DNA of 64,000 nt from Paenibacillus sp. USDA918EY (GCF_009870825.1 NZ_WTWY01000003.1:1-64000), one strand, 5' to 3'. Positions 25,662 to 35,389 are shown, counted from the first letter of the stretch. Notes: generated by a model not told the origin, from the sequence alone. Numbers and translations are program-made.

Positions 25662-26663
25662 TTATTTCACGGTATAACGTTCTTCGATCTTGAAATATTT
25701 CCAGATAAAAACCGCGAGCCCCCAGATCACCAAAAACATCGCTACCAGGAAATAGCCCAAATTGCCGAAATCGATGGCGGCGACCGCATTCCATACGCCA
25801 CCGGTTAAATGAAGCTTTTCGGTTGTCATTTGCGCCAGCTCCACGATGCCGACCGCCAGCGCGGCCACGACGGAAATCGCCGTTACGATCAGGTTATAGT
25901 ACACTTTGCGCACCGGACGGTCGTTCGCCCACGCGTAACTCTTGGTCATCATGATGCCGTCCAGCGTATCAAACAGGCTCATGCCGGCCGCAAACAACAG
26001 CGGGAGGGCGATGATGCCCAGCACCGGAAGATTGTTGTTCGCCGCGCCCGCCGACATCGTCAGCAGCGATATTTCCGTAGCCGTGTCGAACCCGAGTCCG
26101 AACAAAAAACCGATCGGGTAGATATGCCAGCTTTTCGTTACCAGCTTGAATAAGGAACCCAAGTAACGGGTGAAAAAGCCCTTCGCCTCAAACATGCTTT
26201 CCAGCTCGGATTCCCTTATCTTTTCTTCCTTTATTTTGCGGAACGCGTTCCAAAGCTGGATGAACAAAACAAGGTTGAGCACAGCCAAAAACACGAGAAA
26301 GACGCCCGAAACCGTCACGCCGATCATTCCGCCGATTTCCTGCATGCCGGACATGTATTTGGCCACGAACTTGACGGACACCGCGGTCAATACGGCCAGC
26401 AGAAAGACAACCGTCGAATGGCCGAGCGAAAAATAAAAGCCGACGCCCCTGGAATCCTTCTTTTGCGCGACCAGCTTGCGGATGGTATTGTCCACCGCGG
26501 CGATATGGTCGATATCGAAAGCGTGGCGCAGGCCGAAAACGTACGCCGCGATCCCCATCCCGATAAAAGACGGGTGTGCCGGCACGACGGTAAACAAAGC
26601 CGCGATGCCAAGCACGTGGATGATAAGAACGATAAACAAATAACGGTTTAAAATAAATCTCAT
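25662..26663 (-). CDS. nixA: nickel/cobalt permease, HoxN/NixA family
   Basis: 333 residues with about eight transmembrane segments. The family signature in TM2, GLRHAFDIDHIAAVDN, contains the metal-binding HX4DH. Further conserved segments are LGFDTATEI and GMSLFDTLDG. It imports Ni2+ (or Co2+). The position next to the urease genes indicates that it supplies nickel for the urease active site. A palindrome, GTAAACGGTTTAC, lies in its upstream region. Confidence 0.94.
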   Translation of the reverse strand: MRFILNRYLFIVLIIHVLGIAALFTVVPAHPSFIGMGIAAYVFGLRHAFDIDHIAAVDNTIRKLVAQKKDSRGVGFYFSLGHSTVVFLLAVLTAVSVKFVAKYMSGMQEIGGMIGVTVSGVFLVFLAVLNLVLFIQLWNAFRKIKEEKIRESELESMFEAKGFFTRYLGSLFKLVTKSWHIYPIGFLFGLGFDTATEISLLTMSAGAANNNLPVLGIIALPLLFAAGMSLFDTLDGIMMTKSYAWANDRPVRKVYYNLIVTAISVVAALAVGIVELAQMTTEKLHLTGGVWNAVAAIDFGNLGYFLVAMFLVIWGLAVFIWKYFKIEERYTVK

Positions 26664-26727
26664 GCTTCTCCCCTTCGTCCGGTTTCTTGATCAAGTCAGC
26701 AATCGCTTCGCCTTCCACCTCGCCCTC

Positions 26728-26740
26728 GTAAACGGTTTAC
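26728..26740. promoter_or_regulatory. palindrome upstream of nixA
   Basis: GTAAACGGTTTAC is a perfect odd-centred palindrome in the 92-base gap between padR and nixA. It looks like a regulator site; the regulator is unknown. Confidence 0.4.
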
Positions 26741-26755
26741 CCCTGAAATCTGAAA

Positions 26756-27373
26756 TCATCCAAAAAATTCCATTCCTTGAAACATGCCGACCAGCGCTTC
26801 CGCCCCGACGACGCCAAGCATAAGCTTTACAAGTTTGGAATCCCCAAACAATCCCAACACCCATTGGCACCAGGATATTTCTTCGCGGTCGAGCATATTT
26901 CGCCGGTTGAGCAGGATGTACCGCCCGAAGTGCTTCGAGCCTGCGGCAGGGCCGGTTTCCTTATGCTCCTTCTCCACTTTCGCGATTTTTTTCTCGCGCT
27001 GCTCCACTTTTTTTCCGAGAGCCGATATCCGGTCATAGAGCAGCTTTTTGGCGCCGTCTTCGTCCGCCAGCCACATCGCGTTGATTTTGATCAAAAACTC
27101 GTCCCTAAGCGCCGGTTCCGCCGGCTGTTCGACGATCCAAGCCTTTAATGCTTCTTTTCCTTCGTCCGTGATGGAATATACTTTTTTGTCCGGTTTGCCC
27201 AATTGTTCCACATGTTCGTAAACCAATAATCCCTTTTGCTCCAATTTGGTCAAATGCGGATAAATCTGGCTGTGTTTGGCCGGCCACAACAGTTCCAAAT
27301 AGGCCGCCAACTCGTACCCGGAGCACGGTTTCCTGCCAAGCGCGCTAAGAATAGCGTATTCCAGCGTGTTCAT
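26756..27373 (-). CDS. PadR-family transcriptional regulator
   Basis: 205 residues. The PadR winged helix covers about 5-80 (ILSALGRKPCSGYELAAYLE, SQIYPHLTKLEQKGLLVYE, KVYSITDEGKEAL), followed by the helical C-terminal dimerisation domain of the long PadR type, with many charged residues. It lies between the urease operon and nixA, so it could regulate nickel uptake or urease, but no direct evidence links it to the palindromes upstream of ureA. Confidence 0.88.
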   Translation of the reverse strand: MNTLEYAILSALGRKPCSGYELAAYLELLWPAKHSQIYPHLTKLEQKGLLVYEHVEQLGKPDKKVYSITDEGKEALKAWIVEQPAEPALRDEFLIKINAMWLADEDGAKKLLYDRISALGKKVEQREKKIAKVEKEHKETGPAAGSKHFGRYILLNRRNMLDREEISWCQWVLGLFGDSKLVKLMLGVVGAEALVGMFQGMEFFG

Positions 27374-27490
27374 CTCTTCTTCATTCCCTACATCTGTATA
27401 AGTGGTGTCAAGACCTACATATGGTCCGATTTTCCTACTTATTGTACCAGCTGTCGTTCATAAAGCACAAAAGTTTTTATCGCTTGCGGG

Positions 27491-27530
27491 AAAAGAAACC
27501 CGGCATTCCGAAAAAGCCGTGCCGGGTCTT
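27491..27530 (-). terminator. terminator of the urease operon
   Basis: ACCCGGCA (27498-27505) pairs with TGCCGGGT (27520-27527); on the minus strand a TTCTTTT stretch follows the ureD end. Confidence 0.75.
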
Positions 27531-27535
27531 ATACA

Positions 27536-28360
27536 TTAATATTTGCGCAAAAAGCTTGGAGTCGTGCCGAACAATTCCCCGCCGATCCACCGGTGGCATG
27601 CCGAGTGCATGGATTCGATGGATTGGGTCGAGCGGCCCAGCACGCGGAGCATCAGGCCCGGAATCGGCAGCAGGGACATGCCGAAGCGGACCGGGCCCGG
27701 CGCCTGCTGCAACTCGTTATACAGCCGATCGAGAAAATCCTGATCGATGCGGTCATGGACCACCATCATCGACCCCATATGCGTGCAGCCCTCCATGACG
27801 CCGATCGCATGCATCGGCTGCTCCGCCGGGTTCAATTTGATATGGTCGTATACCGCCAATTCCTCGTCCACATAAATTTCATTGACGAACTGAAGGCAAT
27901 CGTAGCTGAATTGTTCCCCGTCCGGAGACCAGCCGGGGGTGACGATTTCCGAATATAGCAGCGACGCTCCTTTTTCCATTCGGATCGCCGTTTTTTGCTT
28001 GTAGCGCGCGTTTTTGTACCCGATCAACGGATCCGCGATATATTCAAGGTAGCTTCCCTTTTTCAGGATGATTTCGGTTTCCTGATAAGCCGGACGGTTC
28101 GGCGTTTTGTATATTTTCGTGGCCGATTGCGTCGTCAGCGTCAAACGGGCGCCTTCCCGCAATGAAATTTTCATTTGGTAGCGGTCCCCGTCCAAATAGC
28201 CGCCGCCCGGATTCAAAATATAGTAGCAGGCCTGCCCGGAATGATCGTGGTACACCGGCCGCATGACCTTGAACGCTCCTTGAAAATAGACGTTTCCGGC
28301 AACCGTTTTTCCGCTTCTCTCCTCTGCGTCGAGCCGAAGAATGCCCGTCCAATCGCCCAT
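27536..28360 (-). CDS. ureD: urease accessory protein UreD
   Basis: 274 residues. UreD binds apo-urease first and forms the activation complex with UreF and UreG for nickel insertion. Family features are GGGYLDGDRYQMKISLREGARLTLTTQSATKIY near residue 55-85 and a beta-rich body. It follows ureG with one base between stop and start, so it is the last gene in ureABCEFGD. Confidence 0.93.
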   Translation of the reverse strand: MGDWTGILRLDAEERSGKTVAGNVYFQGAFKVMRPVYHDHSGQACYYILNPGGGYLDGDRYQMKISLREGARLTLTTQSATKIYKTPNRPAYQETEIILKKGSYLEYIADPLIGYKNARYKQKTAIRMEKGASLLYSEIVTPGWSPDGEQFSYDCLQFVNEIYVDEELAVYDHIKLNPAEQPMHAIGVMEGCTHMGSMMVVHDRIDQDFLDRLYNELQQAPGPVRFGMSLLPIPGLMLRVLGRSTQSIESMHSACHRWIGGELFGTTPSFLRKY

Positions 28361-28361
28361 T

Positions 28362-28973
28362 CTATTCCAAACCCTTTAAGAACGCGTTTTGCTTGATCCA
28401 GTCGATGACCTTGTCCAGGCCCTGGTTGTCCTTCAGGTTGGTGAACACAAACGGCTTGTTCCCGCGGAACACCTTCGTATCCGACTCCATCACTTCCAGG
28501 CTGGCGCCGACATACGGCGCCAAGTCGGTTTTGTTGATGATGAACAAATCCGATTTGATCATGCCTTGCCCGGCTTTCCGCGGAATTTTCTCGCCCTGCG
28601 CCACGTCGATGATGTAAATCGAAAAATCAACCAGCTCAGGGCTGAACGTCGCCGCCAGATTGTCTCCGCCGCTTTCCACGAAAACAAGCTCGACGTCCGG
28701 ATGCCGCTCCAAAAGCTCGTCGATTGCGGCAAAGTTCATCGAAGCGTCCTCGCGGATGGCCGTGTGGGGACAACCGCCGGTTTCCACGCCGATGATCCGG
28801 TCGGCGGGCAAAACGCCGTTGGCCATCAAAAACTTGGCGTCCTCTTTCGTATAAATGTCATTGGTTACGACCGCCATGCTGATCTCGCCGTCGAGATGGC
28901 GGGTCAGCTTTTCCACCAGCATCGTTTTTCCTGCACCGACAGGTCCACCGATTCCAATCTTGATAGGTCCCAT
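28362..28973 (-). CDS. ureG: urease accessory GTPase UreG
   Basis: 203 residues. The SIMIBI GTPase delivers nickel to urease. Visible are the P-loop GGPVGAGKT, the nickel-binding CPH motif in [20 protein letters not shown] and the base-specific NKTD. ATG at 28973 gives the usual beginning [10 protein letters not shown]; a GTG three codons earlier is possible. No histidine-rich N-terminal tail is present, as in other Bacilli. Confidence 0.95.
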   Translation of the reverse strand: MGPIKIGIGGPVGAGKTMLVEKLTRHLDGEISMAVVTNDIYTKEDAKFLMANGVLPADRIIGVETGGCPHTAIREDASMNFAAIDELLERHPDVELVFVESGGDNLAATFSPELVDFSIYIIDVAQGEKIPRKAGQGMIKSDLFIINKTDLAPYVGASLEVMESDTKVFRGNKPFVFTNLKDNQGLDKVIDWIKQNAFLKGLE

Positions 28974-29004
28974 ATTCCACACTTCTTTCTAAAAGGTATT
29001 GATG

Positions 29005-29691
29005 TCAAGACATAAAGATCCGAACATGAATCCGCTCATGTTCCATTTGCGACCGTTCAAGCCCCGGCGACACGATGCCGAAATCGTCCCGGTCCATGCG
29101 CCCGACCTTTTCCGCGGCGACGGCGATCTCCTCCTGAAAATGGCGAAGGACCTTCTGTCCGGCCGTCTGTCCCAAAGGAATGGCGCGCACCGCATTTTGT
29201 ACAAGGCTTGAAACGACCGAATAGAGATAATACAAAACCGTCGCCGGGCCGGACGCTTCCAAATGATAACCCGCCATCGCAAAAACAAGGGCCGGATGGC
29301 CGAAGCTCTGTTTGGCGGCGATCCGTTTGCGGTATGCGGATAACGCCGGCTCCGGATACAACGTCCCAACCAGTCCGAGCATCCGTTCACCCATTTTTTG
29401 CGTCCCTTCCCTCGTTTCCCGGGGCAAGTTTTGCGCATGCAGCATCCGGTCCAGCTTCCATATGTCATCCAGATTTCCGTTCTGCAACGCTTCATGCGCC
29501 AGACGCACGGCCAATCCGTCCGCATAAACGAGTTGGCCGTGGACGAACGTATGCAGCCATTCGGCGAACGTCGCCTGATCGCGCACCCGGTCTTCCTGAA
29601 TGTAGCTCTCCAATCCGTAGGAATGGCTGAACGCTCCGGTCGGGAAGTTGGAATCGCACAGCTGGAACAAAGCAAGGTTCCGATTATCCAT
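29005..29691 (-). CDS. ureF: urease accessory protein UreF
   Basis: 228 residues, all-helical. It acts as the regulator of the UreG GTPase in the UreDFG complex. Motifs include [23 protein letters not shown] at the N-terminus and the conserved C-terminal PLGQTAGQ segment. The start overlaps the ureE end by eight bases. Confidence 0.93.
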   Translation of the reverse strand: MDNRNLALFQLCDSNFPTGAFSHSYGLESYIQEDRVRDQATFAEWLHTFVHGQLVYADGLAVRLAHEALQNGNLDDIWKLDRMLHAQNLPRETREGTQKMGERMLGLVGTLYPEPALSAYRKRIAAKQSFGHPALVFAMAGYHLEASGPATVLYYLYSVVSSLVQNAVRAIPLGQTAGQKVLRHFQEEIAVAAEKVGRMDRDDFGIVSPGLERSQMEHERIHVRIFMS

Positions 29692-30139
29692 GGCTATGGC
29701 CGATATGGCGGAATGCCTGCTTCACTTTCCGTTTTTCCCTCGCGTACGGAATACCCAGCTGCGTCAGCAGTTCCTCTACCAGGTAGTCGTACTGCACAAG
29801 CATTTCGTCCCCTTCGAATTGGGCCGGCAGGTGCCGGTTGCCGAGCTGGTGCGCGATATTTCCCATTTCCATCAGGGTGCGGGGGCGGATGACCAGCAAA
29901 TCGTCGGAATGGACGTCCACCACGATCATGTTTTTGTCATCCATGTACAACACGTCCCCGGCCACAAGATCACGCGGTTCCGCGAGCCGGATGCCGAGCT
30001 CGTTGCCGTGGTCGGTCGTTACCCGCTGAATCCGTTTGACGAGATCCCCGCTTTCCAAATACACTTTTTCGATATGGCGTTTTCCGATCTCATCCCGGTC
30101 CATTTGTTCGATATTCGCAATGACCTTTTCAATAATCAA
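29684..30139 (-). CDS. ureE: urease accessory protein UreE, nickel chaperone
   Basis: 151 residues. UreE dimers carry nickel to the UreDFG-urease complex. The peptide-binding N-terminal domain is followed by a metal-binding domain. The C-terminus is only modestly histidine-rich (FRHIGHSHG), unlike Klebsiella UreE. TTG at 30139 is chosen because AGAGGTG lies just upstream and the length then matches the family; the frame is open to 30211 but overlaps ureC. Confidence 0.92.
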   Translation of the reverse strand: MIIEKVIANIEQMDRDEIGKRHIEKVYLESGDLVKRIQRVTTDHGNELGIRLAEPRDLVAGDVLYMDDKNMIVVDVHSDDLLVIRPRTLMEMGNIAHQLGNRHLPAQFEGDEMLVQYDYLVEELLTQLGIPYAREKRKVKQAFRHIGHSHG

Positions 30140-30150
30140 TGATTTCACCT

Positions 30151-31863
30151 CTAGAATAAGAAATAACGTTGCCCCATCGGCACGTAGTCGACCGGATCGC
30201 AGGTGATCCATTCCCCGTTGACCCGAACCTCGTAGGTTTGCGGATCGACCGTAATTTCCGGCGTCTCGCCGTTCAGCTTCATGTCCTTTTTCGTCAACCC
30301 GCGAATGCCGCGGACGGGAAGAATCATTTTTTCCAGCCCCAGCTGCTCGTGCACCTTATGGTCAAACGCGTGCTGGGAAATGAAGGTTGCCGAGCTCTTG
30401 GCAAGGGCTTTGCCGTATTGGGCGAACATCGGGCGGTAAATGACCGGCTGCGGCGTCGGAATCGATGCGTTCGCGTCGCCCATCAGGCTTTGCACAACCA
30501 TGCCGTTCTTCAAAATCATTTCAGGCTTGACGCCGAAAAATGCCGGCGACCACAGCACGAGATCCGCCATTTTGCCCACTTCGACCGAACCGACGTATTC
30601 CGAAATGCCGTGCGTAATCGCCGGATTGATCGTATATTTGGCCACATAACGTTTGGCGCGGTTGTTGTCGGCGTATTCGCCGTCTCCGGACAGCGAACCC
30701 CGTTGTTTTTTCATCTTGTCGGCCGTCTGCCACGTCCGCAAAATCACTTCGCCGATCCGGCCCATCGCCTGCGCATCCGAGCTGACCATGCTGAACACGC
30801 CCATGTCCTGCAAAATGTCCTCGGCCGCGATCGTTTCGCGCCGGATCCGGGAATCGGCAAACGCCAGGTCTTCCGGGATGGACGGATTCAAATGGTGGCA
30901 AACCATCAGCATGTCCAAATGCTCGTCGATCGTGTTCACCGTATACGGCAGCGTCGGGTTGGTGGATGAAGGAAGCACGTTCATGTAGCTCGCGGATTTG
31001 ATCAAATCCGGGGCATGTCCGCCGCCCGCGCCTTCGGTATGGTACATATGGATGACGCGGCCTTTGATGGCAGCCATCGTGTTTTCCATGAAACCGCCCT
31101 CGTTCAGCGTATCGGCATGGACCGCAACCTGCACGTCGTATTTGTCCGCTACGCTCAGTGCATGATCCAGCGCGGAAGCGGTCGCCCCCCAGTCCTCATG
31201 GACCTTCAGCCCGATCGCGCCTGCCCGCACCTGCTCGGCGAGAGGTTCCTCGGTTGCGGCCTGGCCTTTTCCGGTAAAGCCGACGTTGATCGGCAAGCCT
31301 TCGGCCGCCTGCAGCATGCGGTGAATATTCCATTCGCCAGGGGTGACGGTCGTCGCCTTCGAACCCGCGGCAGGACCGGTCCCCCCGCCGATCATCGTCG
31401 TCAAGCCGGAAGAAAGCGCCGTTTCGATCTGGCCCGGATTAATGAAGTGAACATGCGTATCGATCCCGCCGGCCGTCACGATCATGCCTTCCCCGGCGAT
31501 AATTTCCGTGGAGGCGCCGATCACGATATCGACATGGTCCATAATGAGCGGATTGCCCGCTTTGCCGATGCCGGAAATTTTTCCGTCGCGGATTCCGATG
31601 TCTGCCTTATAAATGCCCGTATAGTCCAAAATGACCGCGTTCGTAATGACCACGTCCGGAATGCCGTCCCCGCGGGTCACAAGCGGATGCTGGCCCATGC
31701 CGTCGCGGATCACTTTGCCTCCGCCGAACACGACCTCGTCGCCGTACGAGGTGTAATCCTTTTCAATTCGGATGAAAATGTCGGTATCGGCGAGGCGGAT
31801 CGAGTCCCCGGTCGTCGGGCCGTACATTTGGGAATATTGGCTTCGTGGCATGCTAAAACTCAT
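30151..31863 (-). CDS. ureC: urease subunit alpha
   Basis: 570 residues, the catalytic subunit that hydrolyses urea to ammonia and carbamate. The nickel ligands are visible: H137 and H139 in THVH, the lysine to be carbamylated K220 in GLKVHEDWG, and the flap cysteine C322 in [12 protein letters not shown]. All active-site motifs are intact. The start overlaps ureB (ATGA). The presence of nixA and the urea transporter makes this a complete urea-using locus. Confidence 0.97.
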   Translation of the reverse strand: MSFSMPRSQYSQMYGPTTGDSIRLADTDIFIRIEKDYTSYGDEVVFGGGKVIRDGMGQHPLVTRGDGIPDVVITNAVILDYTGIYKADIGIRDGKISGIGKAGNPLIMDHVDIVIGASTEIIAGEGMIVTAGGIDTHVHFINPGQIETALSSGLTTMIGGGTGPAAGSKATTVTPGEWNIHRMLQAAEGLPINVGFTGKGQAATEEPLAEQVRAGAIGLKVHEDWGATASALDHALSVADKYDVQVAVHADTLNEGGFMENTMAAIKGRVIHMYHTEGAGGGHAPDLIKSASYMNVLPSSTNPTLPYTVNTIDEHLDMLMVCHHLNPSIPEDLAFADSRIRRETIAAEDILQDMGVFSMVSSDAQAMGRIGEVILRTWQTADKMKKQRGSLSGDGEYADNNRAKRYVAKYTINPAITHGISEYVGSVEVGKMADLVLWSPAFFGVKPEMILKNGMVVQSLMGDANASIPTPQPVIYRPMFAQYGKALAKSSATFISQHAFDHKVHEQLGLEKMILPVRGIRGLTKKDMKLNGETPEITVDPQTYEVRVNGEWITCDPVDYVPMGQRYFLF

Positions 31864-32183
31864 TTGCGATCCCCGCTTTCTACGGATCCGTCCGTTTTGT
31901 TGTTAAATCCATACACCCGGCGTTCGCCGGCATAGTCGATCAGTTCAACTTCTTTTTCATCCCCCGGCTCAAAACGAACCGCGGCTCCGGCCGGAATGTT
32001 CAGTCGTTTCCCGAAACCTGCCTCCCGCTGAAAAACAAGCGCTTCATTGACTTCATAAAAATGAAAATGAGACCCGACCTGCACGGGACGGTCCCCCGTG
32101 TTTCTGACGGTTACCTTTGATGCGGTTTTTCCGGCGTTGCAAACGATATCTTCGTTTTTCAAAATGATTTGCCCTGGTATCAT
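31860..32183 (-). CDS. ureB: urease subunit beta
   Basis: 107 residues, typical length for the separate beta subunit in bacteria. Motifs [17 protein letters not shown] and [17 protein letters not shown] are conserved. ATG at 32183 follows GGAGGGA; seven codons upstream the frame lacks a ribosome site. Confidence 0.95.
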   Translation of the reverse strand: MIPGQIILKNEDIVCNAGKTASKVTVRNTGDRPVQVGSHFHFYEVNEALVFQREAGFGKRLNIPAGAAVRFEPGDEKEVELIDYAGERRVYGFNNKTDGSVESGDRK

Positions 32184-32207
32184 CGATTGTCCCTCCATCG
32201 GCATTCT

Positions 32208-32510
32208 CTATCGGATCGGGTTATGTACCGTCACCAGTTTCGTTCCGTCCGGAAACGTCGCTTCGACTTGAATATCATGGATCATTTCCGGCACGCCTTC
32301 CATGACGTCATTCCGGGTCAAAATGGTGGCTCCGAATTCCATCAGCTCCGCAACCGTTTTCCCGTCCCGTGCCCCTTCCAGCACCTCATACGTAATATAA
32401 GCAACCGATTCGGGATGATTCAGCTTAAGCCCTCTTTCCTTTCTGCGCCGGGCCAGATCCGCGGCGACCACGATCAGCAGCTTATCAATTTCACGAGGCA
32501 ATAATTGCAT
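32208..32510 (-). CDS. ureA: urease subunit gamma
   Basis: 100 residues, the exact usual length. The beginning [13 protein letters not shown] and the end [10 protein letters not shown] match the family. ATG at 32510 is preceded by AAGGAGGG; a TTG at 32516 is too close to it. It is the first gene of ureABCEFGD and lies about 118 bases from a pair of large palindromes. Confidence 0.96.
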   Translation of the reverse strand: MQLLPREIDKLLIVVAADLARRRKERGLKLNHPESVAYITYEVLEGARDGKTVAELMEFGATILTRNDVMEGVPEMIHDIQVEATFPDGTKLVTVHNPIR

Positions 32511-32628
32511 GAACAAGCCCTCCTTTCAATAGGCATGAATTTTTGAAAAAACTCCCTATGTTTGCGGGCCTCATCTCCTTTCGCAAATTTGAGATTGATC
32601 CTCTACGCGTCTTAATATATCATAATTG

Positions 32629-32656
32629 TTACATATATAACAAGTTATATATGTAA
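32629..32656. promoter_or_regulatory. large palindrome 1 in the ure/urea-transporter region
   Basis: TTACATATATAAC and GTTATATATGTAA are perfect 13-base arms around AA. It sits in the 275-base divergent region. Confidence 0.7.
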
Positions 32657-32662
32657 GTTAGA

Positions 32663-32688
32663 TACATATATATCTTTCTATATATGTA
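32663..32688. promoter_or_regulatory. large palindrome 2 in the ure/urea-transporter region
   Basis: TACATATATA and TATATATGTA are perfect 10-base arms around six bases. The arms match those of palindrome 1, and the centres are 33 bases apart, about three helical turns. Confidence 0.7.
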
Positions 32689-32785
32689 AATTCCAAGAAT
32701 TATTATTCTTGGCTTTCCATTCCGATCTGGAAGGAGGCGAACCCGGCGAATTTTTTTACATACTACCGGAAGGAAGGGAAGATTG

Positions 32786-33727
32786 ATGGAGGAACATGCT
32801 CCGAATGAATCAAACGGGAACTTGTTGTTCACTTTAGGGAGCGCGACGTTGAAAGGGATTTCCCAAGTCATTTTTATTGAAAATGCGGTGACGGGGCTTT
32901 TGGTTTTGATCGCCATTTTTCTGGCTTCGGTTCCCGTCGGCATCATCGCGTTGTTGTCGTCTTTGATCGGCGCATGCATCGGATGGTTTGGAGGAATGGA
33001 CAAAACGATCGTCCGGCAAGGTTTGATGGGCTTCAACCCCGCCTTGGCCGGCATCGCCATTGCCATCAATTTGACGGGCGGATACCGCTGGCCGATCGCC
33101 CTGGCCGGAGCGGTCATCACCGCTTTCGTCACTGCAGCCATGATGCATTTCATGCGCAATGCGGGCATCCCCGTGTTTACGTTTCCGTACATCGTCGTGA
33201 GCTGGTTCGTGCTGCTGGCTTCATACCGGCTCGGTTCGATTCGGCTGAATCCGACGCTCGTTCCGCAGGATCTTTCGAATTGGAAGCTGCATCAGGAAGG
33301 GACGTTCAACTGGATCAGCGGGCTTGTGCGGGGAATTGGACAAGTCTATTTTCAAGGCGGATTTTGGTCAGGGGTCATTATTCTGGCAGGGGTCGTGTGG
33401 GGCGGCCGCAAAATCGGGCTGTTTACGGTCATCGGGTCGGCCATCGCCTGCCTGACCGTTTACGGTTTAAGCGGGGAGATTACGCTGCTGAATGCGGGGC
33501 TTTACGGTTACAACGCGGTGCTGACGATTCTGGCGGTCGGGGTTGTGTTCGATGCGGGCAGCCGCATGGCGCAGGTAACGGGAATCATTGCGGCCATCGT
33601 ATCCGTGCCGGTGACGGCGAGCATCGACAGCTGGCTGCTGCCTTACGGCCTGCCTGCTTTTACCTTCCCTTTCGTGCTGTGCGCCTGGGTGTTTCTGGCG
33701 GCAAGAAAGGTCGTCCCGAGAATTTGA
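32786..33727 (+). CDS. urea transporter, UT family
   Basis: 313 residues with about ten transmembrane segments in two inverted halves, each containing a family-type helix with FNPALAGIAIA and YGYNAVLTILAVG, the SLC14/UT pattern. It passes urea into the cell for the divergent urease. GGAAGGGA is the ribosome site for ATG 32786 (a TTG directly before it is possible). The two genes probably share the palindromic control region. Confidence 0.92.
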   Translation: MEEHAPNESNGNLLFTLGSATLKGISQVIFIENAVTGLLVLIAIFLASVPVGIIALLSSLIGACIGWFGGMDKTIVRQGLMGFNPALAGIAIAINLTGGYRWPIALAGAVITAFVTAAMMHFMRNAGIPVFTFPYIVVSWFVLLASYRLGSIRLNPTLVPQDLSNWKLHQEGTFNWISGLVRGIGQVYFQGGFWSGVIILAGVVWGGRKIGLFTVIGSAIACLTVYGLSGEITLLNAGLYGYNAVLTILAVGVVFDAGSRMAQVTGIIAAIVSVPVTASIDSWLLPYGLPAFTFPFVLCAWVFLAARKVVPRI

Positions 33728-33737
33728 TGCGCAAAAA

Positions 33738-33803
33738 ACCCCCGTGTAAAGCGGGGGCCAAAACGCTTATATCAGAAAAAAAGCCCCAAACTCGTTTTGG
33801 GGC
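33738..33803 (-). terminator. tandem terminators for the candidate RNA at 33776-34060
   Basis: GCCCCAAA (33783-33790) pairs with TTTGGGGC (33796-33803) and seven T follow on the minus strand (33776-33782). A second stem, CCCCCG/CGGGGG (33739-33757), is also followed by T on the minus strand. Neither has a plus-strand T run, so they do not serve the urea transporter. Confidence 0.75.
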
Positions 33804-34060
33804 CATGCCGTAAATTCGGATGTCCCTCCCCCCTTGGAGCAACGGGAGCCTTTCGCATCCTGTCGGCTGCCGGCAGCATCCGCTGGTGCGATGAAAAACC
33901 GTCCGTTTGGCATCCGTTCCTACGCTGCACTTCCGTTTCCAAAGGCAGCCGGATCTCGCCGACATGTTCGTTCCGGGCGGCTCCCGGCCAAGGAGATTCG
34001 GGCGGCGTTTCACGGTTCGAATGAGCTCCGCGAAACTATGGCGCAAGGGACAGGGACATC
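33776..34060 (-). ncRNA. candidate structured non-coding RNA, class unknown
   Basis: A predicted transcript of about 285 bases with its own promoter and terminator and no coding gene. The 5' end GATGTCCCT (complement of 34052-34060) pairs exactly with AGGGACATC (complement of 33819-33827), and the stem continues with CCCTTG/CAAGGG. Inside, GTTTCGCGG pairs with CCGTGAAAC, and ATCCG/CGGAT encloses GCTGC/GCAGC. The order suggests a multibranched RNA of about 242 bases followed by a terminator. I found no core motifs of SRP RNA, tmRNA, RNase P or T-box. Its neighbours point away or converge, so it is not an obvious leader. Confidence 0.55.
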
Positions 34061-34067
34061 ACTATAT

Positions 34068-34097
34068 TGTATAAGGCAGCGCCCGAAGACATGACAA
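34068..34097 (-). promoter_or_regulatory. promoter of the candidate RNA
   Basis: TTGTCA (complement of 34092-34097), 18-base spacer, TATACA (complement of 34068-34073). The predicted start falls at the first base of the closing stem, near 34060. Confidence 0.6.
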
Positions 34098-34117
34098 ACT
34101 TTTCGCGTTTTCGAAAG

Positions 34118-35389
34118 CTATCTTGCCTTGGCCCGCTTCATGAACGTTCCGCGCGAGGGCTCGGTTTTCCGTTCCTCCGGCTCATCCGTCTTGTTCTGCT
34201 CCGGTTTGACCGCAAACAAGGTCAGCAATCCGCCAACCGCCCCCACGACGGCCATAACGCCAAACAACACCCAATGATTCGTCTTCATCAGAAGAGAAAC
34301 CGCCGGCGGTCCCAACGAAACGCCGATAAATCGCATGCTGCTGTAGAGGGAGGTAATCGTTCCGCGCTGCTTTTGTTCGATGCCTTCGGTAATGAGTGCA
34401 TCCATGCAGGGCAAAGCGGTCCCGATGCCGGCGCCGCAAAGCGAAAAAAAAGCGACGACGAATATGATTTGGCTGCTGAAACCGGTAATGACGAGACAAA
34501 CGGTCAACACCGCCATGCCGCAAAACCCGGTCCATTTCATCCGTTTTTTGTGTTTGCCGATCACCTTCCCGGCCACGAAAGAAGCTAGGCAGAGCAGCGC
34601 CAGCGGAATCGCCAGCACCAGACCCTTAACGACGCCGTGCAGACCGTATTGGCTTTCGAGCGTTTCGGACAAATAAAAAAGAACGCCGAACAAAATGAAC
34701 ATGCTGATTCCGCCGACGGCAAAAATGGCGTACAGCCATCTTCCTTTTTGCCGCAAAATGGTTTTCGTGTCGCGCAGGAACCGGCTGATCGAATGGTCGC
34801 TATCCTCCGTCTTCTTTGGAGGTTTGACGAAAAACGCGACCATCAACAACGAAATGACGCATAAAACCGGAATGCTCAGAAACGGCAAATACCAAATGAC
34901 GCTTGCCAATAAAGCTCCGAGAATGGGGCTCAGCACCTTGCCGAACGTATTGGAGGTTTCGATGATCCCCAGGCTTTTGCTGACGTCATCCTCTTCCTTG
35001 AACATGTCCCCGACGAGCGGCAGAACGATCGGGAACGCCCCGGCGGCACCGATCCCCTGCAAAAAACGGCCGGCAAGAATGATCCAGTATGCGGTGATGC
35101 CTCCGGTCATCCACGCCGCAACCCCGGATACGGCACCGCCTACGGCGGCAATGATCAAACTGGGAATAATGACGGCTTTCCGCCCGTACCGGTCCGACAA
35201 ATAACCGGCGATCGGGATCAAAAGAATCGCAACGATGGCGTATACGGTAATGAGCATGCTGACCTGGAACGGACCGACATGCAGCTGCGCCGATATTTGC
35301 GGCAAAATGGGAATCAGCATGGAATTGCCGAGCGTCATGATCAAAGGAATGGATGCCAGCGCCGCCAAATCCCACTTTTTGTCTTCCAT
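34118..35389 (-). CDS. MFS multidrug or siderophore exporter
   Basis: 423 residues, 12 transmembrane segments. The motif after TM2, GYLSDRYGRKAVI, is the MFS signature. The start (WDLAALASIPLIMTLGNSMLIPILPQIS) is typical of the DHA1 branch containing Bacillus YmfD (bacillibactin export) and EmrD-like pumps. AGGTGG stands before the ATG. No siderophore genes are nearby, so the substrate is open. Confidence 0.9.
   Translation of the reverse strand: MEDKKWDLAALASIPLIMTLGNSMLIPILPQISAQLHVGPFQVSMLITVYAIVAILLIPIAGYLSDRYGRKAVIIPSLIIAAVGGAVSGVAAWMTGGITAYWIILAGRFLQGIGAAGAFPIVLPLVGDMFKEEDDVSKSLGIIETSNTFGKVLSPILGALLASVIWYLPFLSIPVLCVISLLMVAFFVKPPKKTEDSDHSISRFLRDTKTILRQKGRWLYAIFAVGGISMFILFGVLFYLSETLESQYGLHGVVKGLVLAIPLALLCLASFVAGKVIGKHKKRMKWTGFCGMAVLTVCLVITGFSSQIIFVVAFFSLCGAGIGTALPCMDALITEGIEQKQRGTITSLYSSMRFIGVSLGPPAVSLLMKTNHWVLFGVMAVVGAVGGLLTLFAVKPEQNKTDEPEERKTEPSRGTFMKRAKAR

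Noticed and set aside
32628..32641. GlnR/TnrA-like site TGTTACATATATAACA
   Set aside because: The half-sites are separated by six rather than seven bases, and the word is better explained as part of the larger palindrome.
34014..34022. GGTTCGAAT, a tRNA T-loop-like word
   Set aside because: No acceptor, D or anticodon arms can be built around it on either strand.
33660..34046. 128-residue open frame over the candidate RNA
   Set aside because: It overlaps the urea transporter gene end and the paired stems, and has no recognisable domain or good start.
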